DNA of 45,435 nucleotides from Deltaproteobacteria bacterium (GTDB lineage: Bacteria > Desulfobacterota > JAJRXV01), in NCBI GenBank assembly GCA_024276115.1, contig JAJRXV010000276.1, positions 1 to 45,435 of the forward strand, in the 5' to 3' direction. Positions 33,403 through 42,700 of this stretch are shown here, piece by piece. Both the position numbers and the translations under genes were made by a program. Under the pieces are notes generated by a model, which saw nothing but the letters and a program-made list of their open reading frames with translations, made no database searches and had not been told where the DNA came from. Every line of letters begins with the position of its first letter. The stretch's first letter is position 1.

Positions 33403-34146
33403 ATGAGGAAGAATTTAATTTATAAGAGGTTAATCGAGGTTCAGGGTGGGATGACTTTGCGCACTTTTGCTGAGAAGATCGGAATTGGTCAGTCAACCCT
33501 TCATAATTACCTAAAGGGCCGGATCCCAAAAGCGGACTTTATCGATCAGGTTTGTTCAGCGATGAACATCAATGAAAGATGGTTGCTTTCGGGTAAAGGA
33601 CCAAAGTACAGAAATGACTTGATCGAGGAGTCATTAAGAAATGTAAAGACTTCAATGGCCGCTCCGAATATAATAATTCAGGGCGACTCGGATTCGGGGA
33701 TGGGACCAGCAACACTCGACTCTGGTAACTATGTGCCGGTACCGCTAGTTGCTAGTAGCGCTATCAAAAAAGAGTTCAAGAATATCAATCCCGCTAAGGA
33801 TATTGAGACTCACCTTGTAGTTCCAAAAAATATGCTTTCTGAGGGAGGCAACTACTTCTGCTTCAAGCTGACAGAAGACAGTATGTCACCGATCCTTGAA
33901 AAAGATGATATCGTCGGTGTTAATTATACAAAACGTGATCCGAACACTTTACGTGGGAAGATGATAGCGGCTATGATTGATGAAGGTGTCATCGTAAGGT
34001 ACTTGAATTGGGATAGCGAAAACAATTATATTTTAGAGCCATATAACTTTTTTAAATTCAGGAAAGTGTATATATCTAAAGACAAAGAAGTCTCAATTCT
34101 CGGTACTGTCGAGTGGTGTTGGAAGAAAATTGAAAAAGTTATGTAA
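33403..34146 (+). CDS. CI/LexA-like repressor with XRE HTH and S24-type domain
   Basis: 247 residues from ATG 33403 (GGGGGTT upstream); the longer track start has a hydrophobic, improbable N-terminus. The N-terminal HTH (MTLRTFAEKIGIGQSTLHNYLKG) and INERWLLSGKGP are typical of phage-type repressors. The C-terminal S24 region has EDSMSPILEKDDIVGV with the Ser nucleophile position. The place of the catalytic Lys (usually V-K-R-L) reads GVIVRYLNW, with Arg, so self-cleavage is doubtful. A perfect terminator follows. No other phage genes are adjacent, so this is either a lone regulator or a relic. Confidence 0.88.
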   Translation: MRKNLIYKRLIEVQGGMTLRTFAEKIGIGQSTLHNYLKGRIPKADFIDQVCSAMNINERWLLSGKGPKYRNDLIEESLRNVKTSMAAPNIIIQGDSDSGMGPATLDSGNYVPVPLVASSAIKKEFKNINPAKDIETHLVVPKNMLSEGGNYFCFKLTEDSMSPILEKDDIVGVNYTKRDPNTLRGKMIAAMIDEGVIVRYLNWDSENNYILEPYNFFKFRKVYISKDKEVSILGTVEWCWKKIEKVM

Positions 34147-34172
34147 TATTGATTCATCTGTTTTTATATTTA

Positions 34173-34209
34173 GAAGTAATAAAGGGGCTTTATGCCCCTT
34201 TATTACTTC
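34173..34209. terminator. 16-bp perfect hairpin terminator after the repressor
   Basis: GAAGTAATAAAGGGGC pairs perfectly with GCCCCTTTATTACTTC around loop TTTAT. The A/T-rich flanks allow termination in both directions. Confidence 0.75.
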
Positions 34210-34320
34210 CTGCTGAGGAGTATTGCCAAATCGTCTTTAGCTAGAAATTCTAAAAAACCCCACACGAGCGTTCTAAGCTCTACCTGTCAGCATTTTCTAC
34301 TTCTTGTTTCTTTATTATTG

Positions 34321-34480
34321 TTAAAGACCCTTGCATGACTCTAAAACCGTCATCCTGAATTCATTTCAGGATCTGGTAATCCTAATAAATTCGAGTAGAT
34401 CCAGAAACCAGAGGCGTGCCTCAAGTTCGGGACGACGGCAGTAGCTTTATACATAAAACAGGCGGTGCTGGAGTCTTTTA
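34321..34480. repeat. MITE-like inverted repeat, copy B
   Basis: 160 bp with ends TTAAAGACCC and GAGTCTTTTA. The interior is nearly identical to copy A (CGTCATCCTGAATT, TTTCAGGATCTG, TAATCCTAATAAAT, TAGATCC, GTTCGGGACGACGGCAGTAG, TTTATACATAAAA). AGGAGTATTGCC occurs beside both copies (25538 and 34216). The rest of the 34210-34506 gap is empty. Confidence 0.8.
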
Positions 34481-34506
34481 TTATGCTACATTCATACGCC
34501 ATAAGC

Positions 34507-34534
34507 TTGACATTTATAAAACAAGCACTATACT
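34507..34534 (+). promoter_or_regulatory. Promoter for the cytochrome-like gene and wrbA
   Basis: TTGACA, 16-nt spacer, TATACT, 46 nt before the ATG at 34580. Confidence 0.75.
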
Positions 34535-34579
34535 TTTAATAAAGTATCATCATCATAATAATATTTTTGAAAGATATTT

Positions 34580-35128
34580 ATGAATAAAAATATAACAACA
34601 CGCACTATCATAATAATCATATTTCAAACGCTCTTTTGGGTCTCACTTCTATGTGCCAAAGATAATGTGACCTACGAAAAAGATATCTTACCGATAATGA
34701 AAGCAAAATGTTATAGTTGTCATGGTAGCGATTCTCCAACCCAACTGGATTGGAGGAAGGATATGAAAAAGTATACCGACGATGATATTGGTTCACGCAT
34801 GGATAGCTATGAGTTGTTGATGCACTTTATTGTTGGTGGAGATATGGGCGCTTTGACCAGACGGCTTGATGATGGTGAGAATACTGAGGATGGCACGCCG
34901 GGCGTTATGTATAAATACCTTGGCAGTTCTAAAAAAGCAAGAGATGAGAACCTGACAACCTTCAAAAAATGGATCGGGTACTGGTCACTTGAGTCAGCCG
35001 ATAGTATTAAAGAGAAAGCTGAGTTGGATTGGTTAGATAGTATGCTGAGCGACGAAGCCCCGGTAGAAGTAGATGTAGACGCTAAGGTAAAAGAGATTCG
35101 AGATAAGATAAAAGCCCCTAAGAATTAA
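34580..35128 (+). CDS. Exported c-type cytochrome-like protein
   Basis: 182 residues. A signal peptide (TIIIIIFQTLFWVSLLCAKD) precedes ILPIMKAKCYSCHGSDSP, one CxxCH heme site (C44, C47, H48). This context is like the short cytochrome domains of planctomycete-type proteins. A distal Met could come from VGGDMGALTRRL. The C-terminal third is acidic and helical. It probably carries electrons in the periplasm; the partner is unknown. The start has no strong SD. wrbA follows after 38 nt and may be cotranscribed. Confidence 0.82.
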   Translation: MNKNITTRTIIIIIFQTLFWVSLLCAKDNVTYEKDILPIMKAKCYSCHGSDSPTQLDWRKDMKKYTDDDIGSRMDSYELLMHFIVGGDMGALTRRLDDGENTEDGTPGVMYKYLGSSKKARDENLTTFKKWIGYWSLESADSIKEKAELDWLDSMLSDEAPVEVDVDAKVKEIRDKIKAPKN

Positions 35129-35166
35129 TCCATATTTTAATCTACATGCACATTAAGGAGAATGCA

Positions 35167-35778
35167 ATGAAGATCAATATCATTTTTTATAGTACCTACG
35201 GACATGTATATCAACTTGCTAACGCTATTGCTGAAGGTGTGGCACAGGTGGAAGGCGCGGACGCGAACATTTTTCAGGTACCCGAAATTCTCTCTGATGA
35301 GACAATAGAGATGATGCACGCGACTGAAGCGAAGAAAGCGTTTGCGCACGTTCGCACTGCGACTCTTACCAGCCTTTCTGAGGCGGACGCTATAATATTC
35401 GGTTCGCCTACGCGCTTCGGTATGATTGCCGCGCAGATGAAATCTTTTTTTGACTCTACCGGCGGGCTTTGGTTACAAGGAGCGCTCGTCGATAAGGTTG
35501 GCTCTGTATTCACTTCTGCCGCTACCCAGCATGGAGGGCAGGAATCGACTATTTTGAGCTTCCACACATCGCTTTTGCATCATGGTATGATTATTGTGGG
35601 CGTACCATATTCTGAAGGAAGGTTGATGGGTATTGAGGAGGTTTCCGGTGGTAGTCCGTATGGCGCGAGCACGATAGCTGGAGCTGATGGTAGCAGACAG
35701 CCAAGCGAGAATGAACTCGCGATCGCGAGTTTCCAGGGTAAACATGTCGCGGAGATAACTAAGCGTCTAAAAAGGTAG
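35167..35778 (+). CDS. wrbA: NAD(P)H:quinone oxidoreductase WrbA
   Basis: 203 residues from ATG 35167 (AAGGAG 8 nt upstream; the track start at 35146 precedes the SD). Flavodoxin-fold motifs are present: IIFYSTYGHVYQLANAIAEG for the FMN phosphate, FGSPTRFGMIAAQMKSFFDS, and SAATQHGGQESTILSFH with ADGSRQPSENELAIA, all typical of WrbA. It reduces quinones by two electrons with FMN, protecting against semiquinone stress. Confidence 0.95.
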   Translation: MKINIIFYSTYGHVYQLANAIAEGVAQVEGADANIFQVPEILSDETIEMMHATEAKKAFAHVRTATLTSLSEADAIIFGSPTRFGMIAAQMKSFFDSTGGLWLQGALVDKVGSVFTSAATQHGGQESTILSFHTSLLHHGMIIVGVPYSEGRLMGIEEVSGGSPYGASTIAGADGSRQPSENELAIASFQGKHVAEITKRLKR

Positions 35779-35884
35779 TTTTAATACACTAATTATTCTT
35801 GATGAATGTATTGCTTCAAGTGATTGACTTCGCTACTTTGTTGACACCTCATAAATATCTTAAAAAAAACTTGTAAAAAAAAAC

Positions 35885-35913
35885 TTGACAAAATTCAAAT
35901 GCTCATTTAAAAT
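35885..35913 (+). promoter_or_regulatory. Promoter of the tetR-efflux operon
   Basis: TTGACA, 17-nt spacer, TAAAAT. The -10 lies inside the palindrome listed next. Confidence 0.8.
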
Positions 35914-35920
35914 AAGCGTT
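35898..35920. promoter_or_regulatory. Likely TetR operator overlapping the -10 box
   Basis: AATGCTCATT-TAA-AATAAGCGTT is an inverted repeat, 8 of 10 bases matching per arm, centred on the -10. Position and size fit autorepression by the TetR protein encoded 40 nt downstream. Confidence 0.6.
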
Positions 35921-35961
35921 AGGTATGGTGTGGGAGGGATACACGAACCTAGGGGGGAATC

Positions 35962-36609
35962 GTGAAGAAAATACGGAAAGACGCTTTGTTGACTTGCCAA
36001 AACCTTATAGAGGCGGCAAGTGTTACCTTCGCGGAAAAAGGTTATCGTGACGCGACAGTAGCTGAAATATGCAGGAAAGCACATACGAATGTAGCGTCGG
36101 TAAATTATCATTTTGGGGATAAGGAGACGCTTTATCGTAAGTCATGGCGATATTCATTCAGGGAATGTTTAAAGAAATACCCGCCTGATGGCGGTGTGAG
36201 TGAGGATGCCAAGCCTGAGGAGCGTTTGAAGGGGCGCATCGTGTCGCTTGTCAGTAAAATGCTGGACAAGGATCTCAAGGCGTTTTCAATTTTGCAGAAG
36301 GAGCTGGCGCGACCGACCGGACTCTTGAAACTGCTGGTGGATAAGGAGGTTCAGCCTCTACAGGAAAAAATGACGGAGCTAGTAAGAGAGCTGATTGGTA
36401 AAGAGGTCTCAGAAGAGCGGGTGCAGGCATGTAAAACGAGTATTTTAGGGCAGTGTTTTCACGTTTTAATGATGAAACAGATAACTGTAAATATTCATGA
36501 TTTTGCTAATAATATCTGTTTTGATAATGTTGACGCTATATCAACGCATATTTTCAAATTTTCTCTCGCCGGCATCAAGGCGATCAGGGAAGAGGGATTG
36601 TCGCGGTAG
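35962..36609 (+). CDS. TetR-family transcriptional repressor of the efflux operon
   Basis: 215 residues, GTG start after GGGGGGA. The HTH region is LIEAASVTFAEKGYRDATVAEICRKAHTNVASVNYHFGDKETLYRKSWRY, a typical TetR N-terminus. The C-terminal ligand domain has a CerR/DUF1956-like look (FSILQKELARPTGLL). It lies 28 nt ahead of the efflux outer-membrane gene, so it probably represses tetR and the RND genes until an exported compound binds. Confidence 0.92.
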   Translation: MKKIRKDALLTCQNLIEAASVTFAEKGYRDATVAEICRKAHTNVASVNYHFGDKETLYRKSWRYSFRECLKKYPPDGGVSEDAKPEERLKGRIVSLVSKMLDKDLKAFSILQKELARPTGLLKLLVDKEVQPLQEKMTELVRELIGKEVSEERVQACKTSILGQCFHVLMMKQITVNIHDFANNICFDNVDAISTHIFKFSLAGIKAIREEGLSR

Positions 36610-36637
36610 GGTCGAAACTGAAAAAAGGTATAATATA

Positions 36638-38077
36638 ATGTTATGTTCGAGGAAATTCAAAATTAAAAAGTTATTGCTGAAATTGTTGCTTTGCATGTTG
36701 TTGCTAACCCCGATCTCATGTGCCACAACATCTGGCAAAAAACTCTCGGCGCCAGTCACGCTACCGGATAAGTTTTCAAAAACCGGTCAGGAGCCTTTGC
36801 ATAAAAAGTGGTGGCTTGCTTTTGCGGATTCAGAGCTCAGCCGCCTGATAGATAGCGCGTTGTCAGACAACCTGAACCTTCAGGTAGCCTGGGACCGTCT
36901 TGAGCAGAGTAGGGCAGTCGCGCGTAAAAGCGGAGCTGAGACTTTACCACGGGTTGACGGTAATATATCCGCCGCCAAAACGGTCGTTGACAACTCCGGC
37001 TCGAGCGCGGTGTATGGTGAGCAGTTTTCAGCAGGTGTGGTCGCTAGTTACGAACTTGACCTCTGGGGGCGGGTTGGCGCTACGAGTAATGCCGCGAAGC
37101 TTGATATGCTCGCCTCGCGCGAGAACCTTTACGCGGCTGCGATATCGCTTAGCGTTGAGGTTGCTACGGTCTGGTATAAGCTTATCGAGCAGAGAGGGCA
37201 GATCGAGCTTTTGGACAGGCAGATAAAAAACCACAAGGATTATCTTGAGGTCGTCACAGCTCGTTTTGCGCAGGGTATGGTGCCATCAGCCGATGTTCTA
37301 CAGCAGAGGCAGGCGCTAGAGGCCACGAAAGAATCAAAGATAAAGATAAAATCCAACATTAAATTATTTGAGCATCAGTTAGCAGTACTTTTGGGGAAAG
37401 TTCCAGGTACTTTGACAATTCCTGAGAGTGTTACTCTACCAAAGTTGCCGCCATTGCCAGAAAACGGTCTGCCGGCGGAGCTAGTGAATAACCGCCCGGA
37501 TATACAAAGCGCGTTTCTTATGGTACAGGCGGCGGACAAAAGGGTTGCCGCGTCAATCGCGAACCGATACCCGAGGTTAAGCTTGTCCGCGAGCATTGAA
37601 ACATCATCTACGAAAGTTTCAGATCTTTTTAAAGACTGGTTTGCCACACTGCTGGGAAACCTGCTTATACCGATCTTTGATAATGATTCTCGTAGCGCGG
37701 AGGTAGACAGGACAAAGGCGGCGCTGTCTGAAAGAATCAATAAATACGGACAGACTATCCTTCTGGCGTTGAGGGAGGTGGAGGACGCGATCTCCAGGGA
37801 GAGTTTTCAGGTCAAGAGGCTTGATAGTCTTGACAAGCAGATAGGGATGTCAAAAAAAGTTGTCGAGCTGACCAGAAATCGCTATAAGCATGGCGCGACT
37901 GATTTCCTCAGGTTGTTGAACGCGCTTTTAAGCTATCACTCTTTACAGAGGAATCAGTTGATGGCGCGAAGGGAATTGATCGAGTATCGAATAGGTCTTT
38001 ATCGCGCGCTCGCCGGGAGCCCGGAGATGAGCAGGAGCGTTGTAACTAGAGAAACAGGAGAAAGTAATGGTAGATAA
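36638..38077 (+). CDS. RND efflux outer-membrane lipoprotein (NodT/OprM type)
   Basis: About 479 residues from ATG 36638; the track start at 36497 lies inside tetR. A lipobox signal peptide (LLLCMLLLTPISC) is followed by WWLAFADSELSRLIDSAL and then two TolC-type repeats. These carry VAWDRLEQSRAVARKSGAE, ASYELDLWGRVG, LVNNRPDIQSAF, LSASIETSS and EVEDAISRES motifs of the outer-membrane channel. It forms the exit duct of the tripartite pump. Its 3' end overlaps the adaptor gene by 11 nt. Confidence 0.93.
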   Translation: MLCSRKFKIKKLLLKLLLCMLLLTPISCATTSGKKLSAPVTLPDKFSKTGQEPLHKKWWLAFADSELSRLIDSALSDNLNLQVAWDRLEQSRAVARKSGAETLPRVDGNISAAKTVVDNSGSSAVYGEQFSAGVVASYELDLWGRVGATSNAAKLDMLASRENLYAAAISLSVEVATVWYKLIEQRGQIELLDRQIKNHKDYLEVVTARFAQGMVPSADVLQQRQALEATKESKIKIKSNIKLFEHQLAVLLGKVPGTLTIPESVTLPKLPPLPENGLPAELVNNRPDIQSAFLMVQAADKRVAASIANRYPRLSLSASIETSSTKVSDLFKDWFATLLGNLLIPIFDNDSRSAEVDRTKAALSERINKYGQTILLALREVEDAISRESFQVKRLDSLDKQIGMSKKVVELTRNRYKHGATDFLRLLNALLSYHSLQRNQLMARRELIEYRIGLYRALAGSPEMSRSVVTRETGESNGR

Positions 38078-39758
38078 TAGAGTATCACAAAATAAAAACG
38101 ATCATGACATTGAAACTAAACCGAGGCAGGAAATGACTTGGAGAAGCATTTTGGTGCGTGTTGTATTTGGGTTGGTTGTTCTTGGCGCAGCTTGGTATAT
38201 TGCGGAGTATTGGACTAATAACAGACCGCGGGCAACGCGTAAGGAGGTAGTGCGGTTAGCGCCTCTGGTCGATGGTGAGGCTGTAGAGATAAAAACTTAT
38301 CGTGCGACTATAGACGCTATGGGTACTGTCATACCCGCCAGAAGCATGGATATCGCTTCGAGAGTAGGTGGTGAGGTTATGAGTGTTTCGGGTGAGTTTT
38401 TCCCCGGGGGGCATTTGAAGTCTGGCGACAAAGTGGTCGAGATAGACAAAACAGACTATCTGCTTAATTTAGAAGAAGCGAAGTACGCGTTGGAGAAAGC
38501 TTCGTTAGCGATTTTTCAGAGCGAGCTGGCTATTGAGCAGAACGTGTTGAGTATTGAACAGAGTATATTAACTATCGAGCAGAACGAGCTCGCTATAGAA
38601 CAGAGTAAACTGAAAGCCGGGCAAAGTGAACTCGCGATAGAACAGAGCGGTTTAAATATTAAGCAGAGGGAAGCGGATGTTATCAACGCTGAAAAGAACC
38701 TCGCGATCGAGAGAGGGCAGCAGGAGATAGCAAAACGTGAATTTAAGCTACTTGGTGAAAGTATAAAGGATTCTGATAGAGATTTGTTGCTTCGCAGACC
38801 ACAGCTTAAAGCGGTCGAGGCGGCGGTGAGTTCGGCGAAGGCTCGTCTAAAAGAGGTGAAGGTGGCGAAGAAAATCGCCGAATCCGCTAAAAAATCAGCC
38901 GAGGCGGGAGTGAGATCAGCTGAGGCAAAGAAGAGATCAGCCGAAGCGGCAAAAAAAACAGCTGAGGCAAAGAAGAAATCAGCCGAGGCGGCAAAAAAGT
39001 CTGCCGAAGCGTCGAAAAAACAAGCTAAGGTCGCAATTGAAAAAGCGAAACTGAATATAGAACGTACTGCGATACTCGCGCCGTTTGACGCGGTGATACA
39101 GGAAAAAAGAGTTGAACCCGGGTCACAGGTCTCACCCGGAGCGCCTCTTGCGAAGCTAGTTGCGAGCAGTGAATACTGGGTTCAGGTCGCTGTTCCGGTC
39201 GACAGGCTCAAGTGGATAAGTATACCTAAGTACAACAGTACAGAGGGGGCGCCCGTTTTGGTCTATCATGAGTCGGCATGGGGGAAGGGCGTGTTCCGCA
39301 CCGGAACTGTCAAGCGTCTCATGACATCAGTCGAGGAGAAAGGTCGGATGGCAAGGCTTTTGGTATCGGTCGAAGATCCATTTTCTATGAACCCTGAGAA
39401 CAAAGGAGAACCCGAACTGATACTCGGCGCGTATGTCAGGGTTGAGATAGCTGGGAATGAAATTCCAGAAGCGATCCGTGTGCCGCGTACAGCTTTTCAT
39501 AACAATAAAGAAGTCTGGATAAGGAAAGATGACAAAACACTTGATATTCGTGAAGTTGATATAATTTGGAGTAACAGAGAGTATGTTTTTGTTGAAAACA
39601 GCATAGAAAACGGTGAGTTTCTTATTGTCAGCGATTTGCCGGCCCCTGTTGCGGGGATGTCGGTTCGTCTACATGGAGAAGCAGTCGAGGCTCCCGCTCC
39701 TTCTTTAGAGGAAGTTGACGCGGATGATGTTATGAAGGGGTCGTATCATGGACGTTAA
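38067..39758 (+). CDS. RND periplasmic adaptor with unusually long heptad-repeat hairpin
   Basis: 563 residues, against roughly 350-420 for common adaptors. A single N-terminal membrane anchor (VVFGLVVLGAAWYIAEYW) comes first. The lipoyl half-motifs (MGTVIPARSMDIASRVGGEV, and later RTAILAPFDAVIQEKRVEPGS) flank the alpha-helical hairpin. The descending arm holds seven LxIEQSx heptads (residues 154-202) and the ascending arm seven KKSAEAx heptads (275-323). Beta-barrel and membrane-proximal domains follow. It links the inner-membrane pump to the outer-membrane channel. It overlaps its neighbours by 11 nt on both sides. Confidence 0.93.
   Translation: MVDNRVSQNKNDHDIETKPRQEMTWRSILVRVVFGLVVLGAAWYIAEYWTNNRPRATRKEVVRLAPLVDGEAVEIKTYRATIDAMGTVIPARSMDIASRVGGEVMSVSGEFFPGGHLKSGDKVVEIDKTDYLLNLEEAKYALEKASLAIFQSELAIEQNVLSIEQSILTIEQNELAIEQSKLKAGQSELAIEQSGLNIKQREADVINAEKNLAIERGQQEIAKREFKLLGESIKDSDRDLLLRRPQLKAVEAAVSSAKARLKEVKVAKKIAESAKKSAEAGVRSAEAKKRSAEAAKKTAEAKKKSAEAAKKSAEASKKQAKVAIEKAKLNIERTAILAPFDAVIQEKRVEPGSQVSPGAPLAKLVASSEYWVQVAVPVDRLKWISIPKYNSTEGAPVLVYHESAWGKGVFRTGTVKRLMTSVEEKGRMARLLVSVEDPFSMNPENKGEPELILGAYVRVEIAGNEIPEAIRVPRTAFHNNKEVWIRKDDKTLDIREVDIIWSNREYVFVENSIENGEFLIVSDLPAPVAGMSVRLHGEAVEAPAPSLEEVDADDVMKGSYHGR
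38526..38672 (+). repeat. Seven 21-bp repeats encoding LxIEQSx heptads
   Basis: Consecutive heptads LAIEQNV, LSIEQSI, LTIEQNE, LAIEQSK, LKAGQSE, LAIEQSG, LNIKQRE, with diverged but related 21-bp DNA units. They form a coiled-coil arm of the adaptor. Confidence 0.9.
38889..39035 (+). repeat. Seven 21-bp repeats encoding KKSAEAx heptads
   Basis: Consecutive heptads KKSAEAG, VRSAEAK, KRSAEAA, KKTAEAK, KKSAEAA, KKSAEAS, KKQAKVA. The DNA units are similar, consistent with growth by slippage or unequal exchange. They form the return arm of the coiled coil. Confidence 0.9.
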
Positions 39759-42700
39759 CTGGAAGAAGGGGCCTTTGGCGTGGATGACTGGTCACTCAGT
39801 AGCGGCCAACCTAATAATGGTAGCTTGTTTGGTCGGTGGGTTTATGTACGCGAAACAGATCAAGCAGGAGGTTTTCCCTTCATTTGATATTGAAATGGTT
39901 ATTGTCAGTGTGCAGTATCCAGGAGCAAGCCCTGAGGAGATCGAAAAAGGTATATTGCTGAGCATCGAGGATGCTGTCAGCGGGCTTGATGGTGTTGATG
40001 AGGTGAAATCGTCCGCGCTAGAAGGGTCAGGGCGAGTGACTATCGAAGCGATAATAGGCGCTGATATGCAGCAGCTGGTGCAGGATGTTCAGAAAGAAGT
40101 CGATGGGATTACTACGTTCCCAACTGATATAGAAGAACCGAGAGTAAGCTTCTTTTCTGGTGGTAAGCGGGTGATATCCATGGTGATATATGGAGACGCC
40201 AGAGAGGCGGCGTTGCGGGAGATAGCTGAGGAAGTACGTGATGACCTTTTGCAGGATAAGGGAATTACACAGGTGAAGCTCGGAGCTATACGTCCTTTTG
40301 AGATAAGTATTGAGATTTCACAAGAAAACCTGAGACGTTACAACCTTACTTTGGAGCAGGTAGCCGCCAGATTACGAAGTGAGTCTGTCGATCTCCCGGC
40401 CGGTGGTATAAAGACTGATGCCGGTGAGATATTGCTTAGGGTAAGTGAGCAACGTGACTACGGGTACGAGTTTGGGCGTATACCGATTATATCTACACCT
40501 GACGGCAGTCAGGTGCTTTTAGAGGATATCGCGCGGGTAAGTGATGGCTTTCAGGACTTAGATAAATACGCTTTATATGATGGCAAGCCCGCGGTGATGT
40601 TAAAGGTTTACCGGGTAGGTGACCAGACCCCTATTGAGGTTTCTGATACTGTTCATCAGTATGTCGAACAGTTGCGGAAAAATCTCCCAAAAGGGCTTGA
40701 CGCGAGCATACTCAGCGACAGGTCTGAGATGTATCGTCAGCGTGTCGATCTGTTGCTCAGAAATGGTCTGATCGGTCTGGTGCTGGTTCTCGTTGTACTC
40801 GCTTTATTCTTAGAGGTGCGGCTCGCTTTTTGGGTCATGATGGGGATTCCGATCTCATTCCTCGGATCTTTCTTGTTTCTACCGATGTTTGATATTTCAA
40901 TAAATCTAATCTCTCTCTTCGCGTATATTATCGCGCTCGGGATTGTTGTGGATGACGCTATTGTCATCGGAGAGAATGTTTACCACTATCGTCAGGATGG
41001 TATGCCACCTATTGAAGCGGCTGTAAAAGGTGTAAGGGAAATGCTTGTACCTGTAACTTTCAGTGTCCTGACAAATGTTGTAACCTTTATCCCGCTTGCT
41101 TTTGTACCGGGATTTATTGGTAAAATATTTAAATTGATACCTTTTGTGGTGATCTCGGTTTTTATGATATCTCTCTTGGAGTGCCTTTTTATCTTACCGG
41201 CGCATCTTGGTCATCTAAAAAACAAGAAGCGTGGAAGAATGATGACATGGTTACACAGCTTGCAACAGAATTTCAGTCACGCTTTCAAAAGATGGGTGAG
41301 AAAATATTATGGTCCATTTCTTGACTTTACACTGAGAAACAGATATCTGACGATTGTTGTTGCGATTTCTATATTGATGCTCGCCGTTTCTTACGCGAAA
41401 AGCGGGCGCATGGGGCTTGAGGTGTTCCCAAAGGTTGAGTCTGATTTTTCCTTGGTGACGTTGACATTACCATACGGTAGCCCCGTGGAAAAAACAGAAA
41501 AGCTCATTAAGTACCTGACTGCTAGCGCGCAGAAAGTAGCTGATGAGTCCGGGCATGGAGATGAGCTTGTTGATGGAATTTTCGCTGAAATTGGGAGTAG
41601 CGGTAGCCATACCGGTAATGTCACTGTTTATCTTGCCGCGCCGGAGATCCGCTCGAAGATCATGAGTACGGATGAGTTTACTGAACGTTGGCGAAAAGCC
41701 GCCGGTGAGATTGCCGGTATTGAGTCAATATTCTATCAGTCTGACGCTGGTGGTCCCGGCGCCGGGCAGGGCTTGACTGTCGAGTTGAATCACCGTAATA
41801 TTGATGTCCTTTCGAAAGCTAGCGCAGAGCTGGCGGAGGTGTTGAGCGGATACCCTAGAGTTTCAGATGTTGATGACGGATTTCAACCGGGTAAGGAACA
41901 GTTGGACTTTACTGTTACCCAGGAGGGGAAGAGCCTCGGTATTACCGCGAGCGATGTAGCCAGAAAGATCAGGAACTCGCTATATGGTCGAGAGGTGTTG
42001 CGTCAACAACGCGGTCGTAACAGTATTAAAATCATGGTGCGGCTACCTGAGTCGGAGCGTGTTTCCCTGCACACTATAGATGAGTTGATGATACGGGCGT
42101 CTTCAGGCGCCGAAGTGCCTCTAAGGGAGGTGACAAAGATAAAATATGGTCGATCATACACTGCTATCAATCGCAGGAGCGGCAGGCGGGTAGTGCTTGT
42201 CAGCGCTAATGTAAGTCCGAGAAGCAAGACCGGTGAGGTGTTGAATGATATGCTTCAAACGGCGCTACCCGCTTTGATGCAGAAATACCCCGGGTTGCGG
42301 TACAGCTTTGAGGGGGGTAACGCGAGTACGCGTGAAAGCCTTGGTAGCCTGAAAACCACATACCCTCTAGCGTTGCTTATCATTTACGCTATGCTTGCCA
42401 TACCATTTAGAAGTTACACTCAGCCGCTTATCGTTATGGTGAGTATCCCATTCGGTGTCATTGGGGCGGTTTTAGGGCATCTCATCATGGGGTATAGTCT
42501 AAGTATCCTTAGCATGTTCGGTATTGTCGCTCTATCAGGTGTTGTCGTTAACGATTCGCTGATTATGGTCGATGCGGCAAACCGTTTGAAGCGTGAAGGT
42601 GGCGGTTCGAGCCATTCTGTAATACACGCGGCTGGTATTCAGCGGTTCAGACCGATACTGCTGACTACATTGACGACCTGCGGTGGGTTGGCTCCGATGA

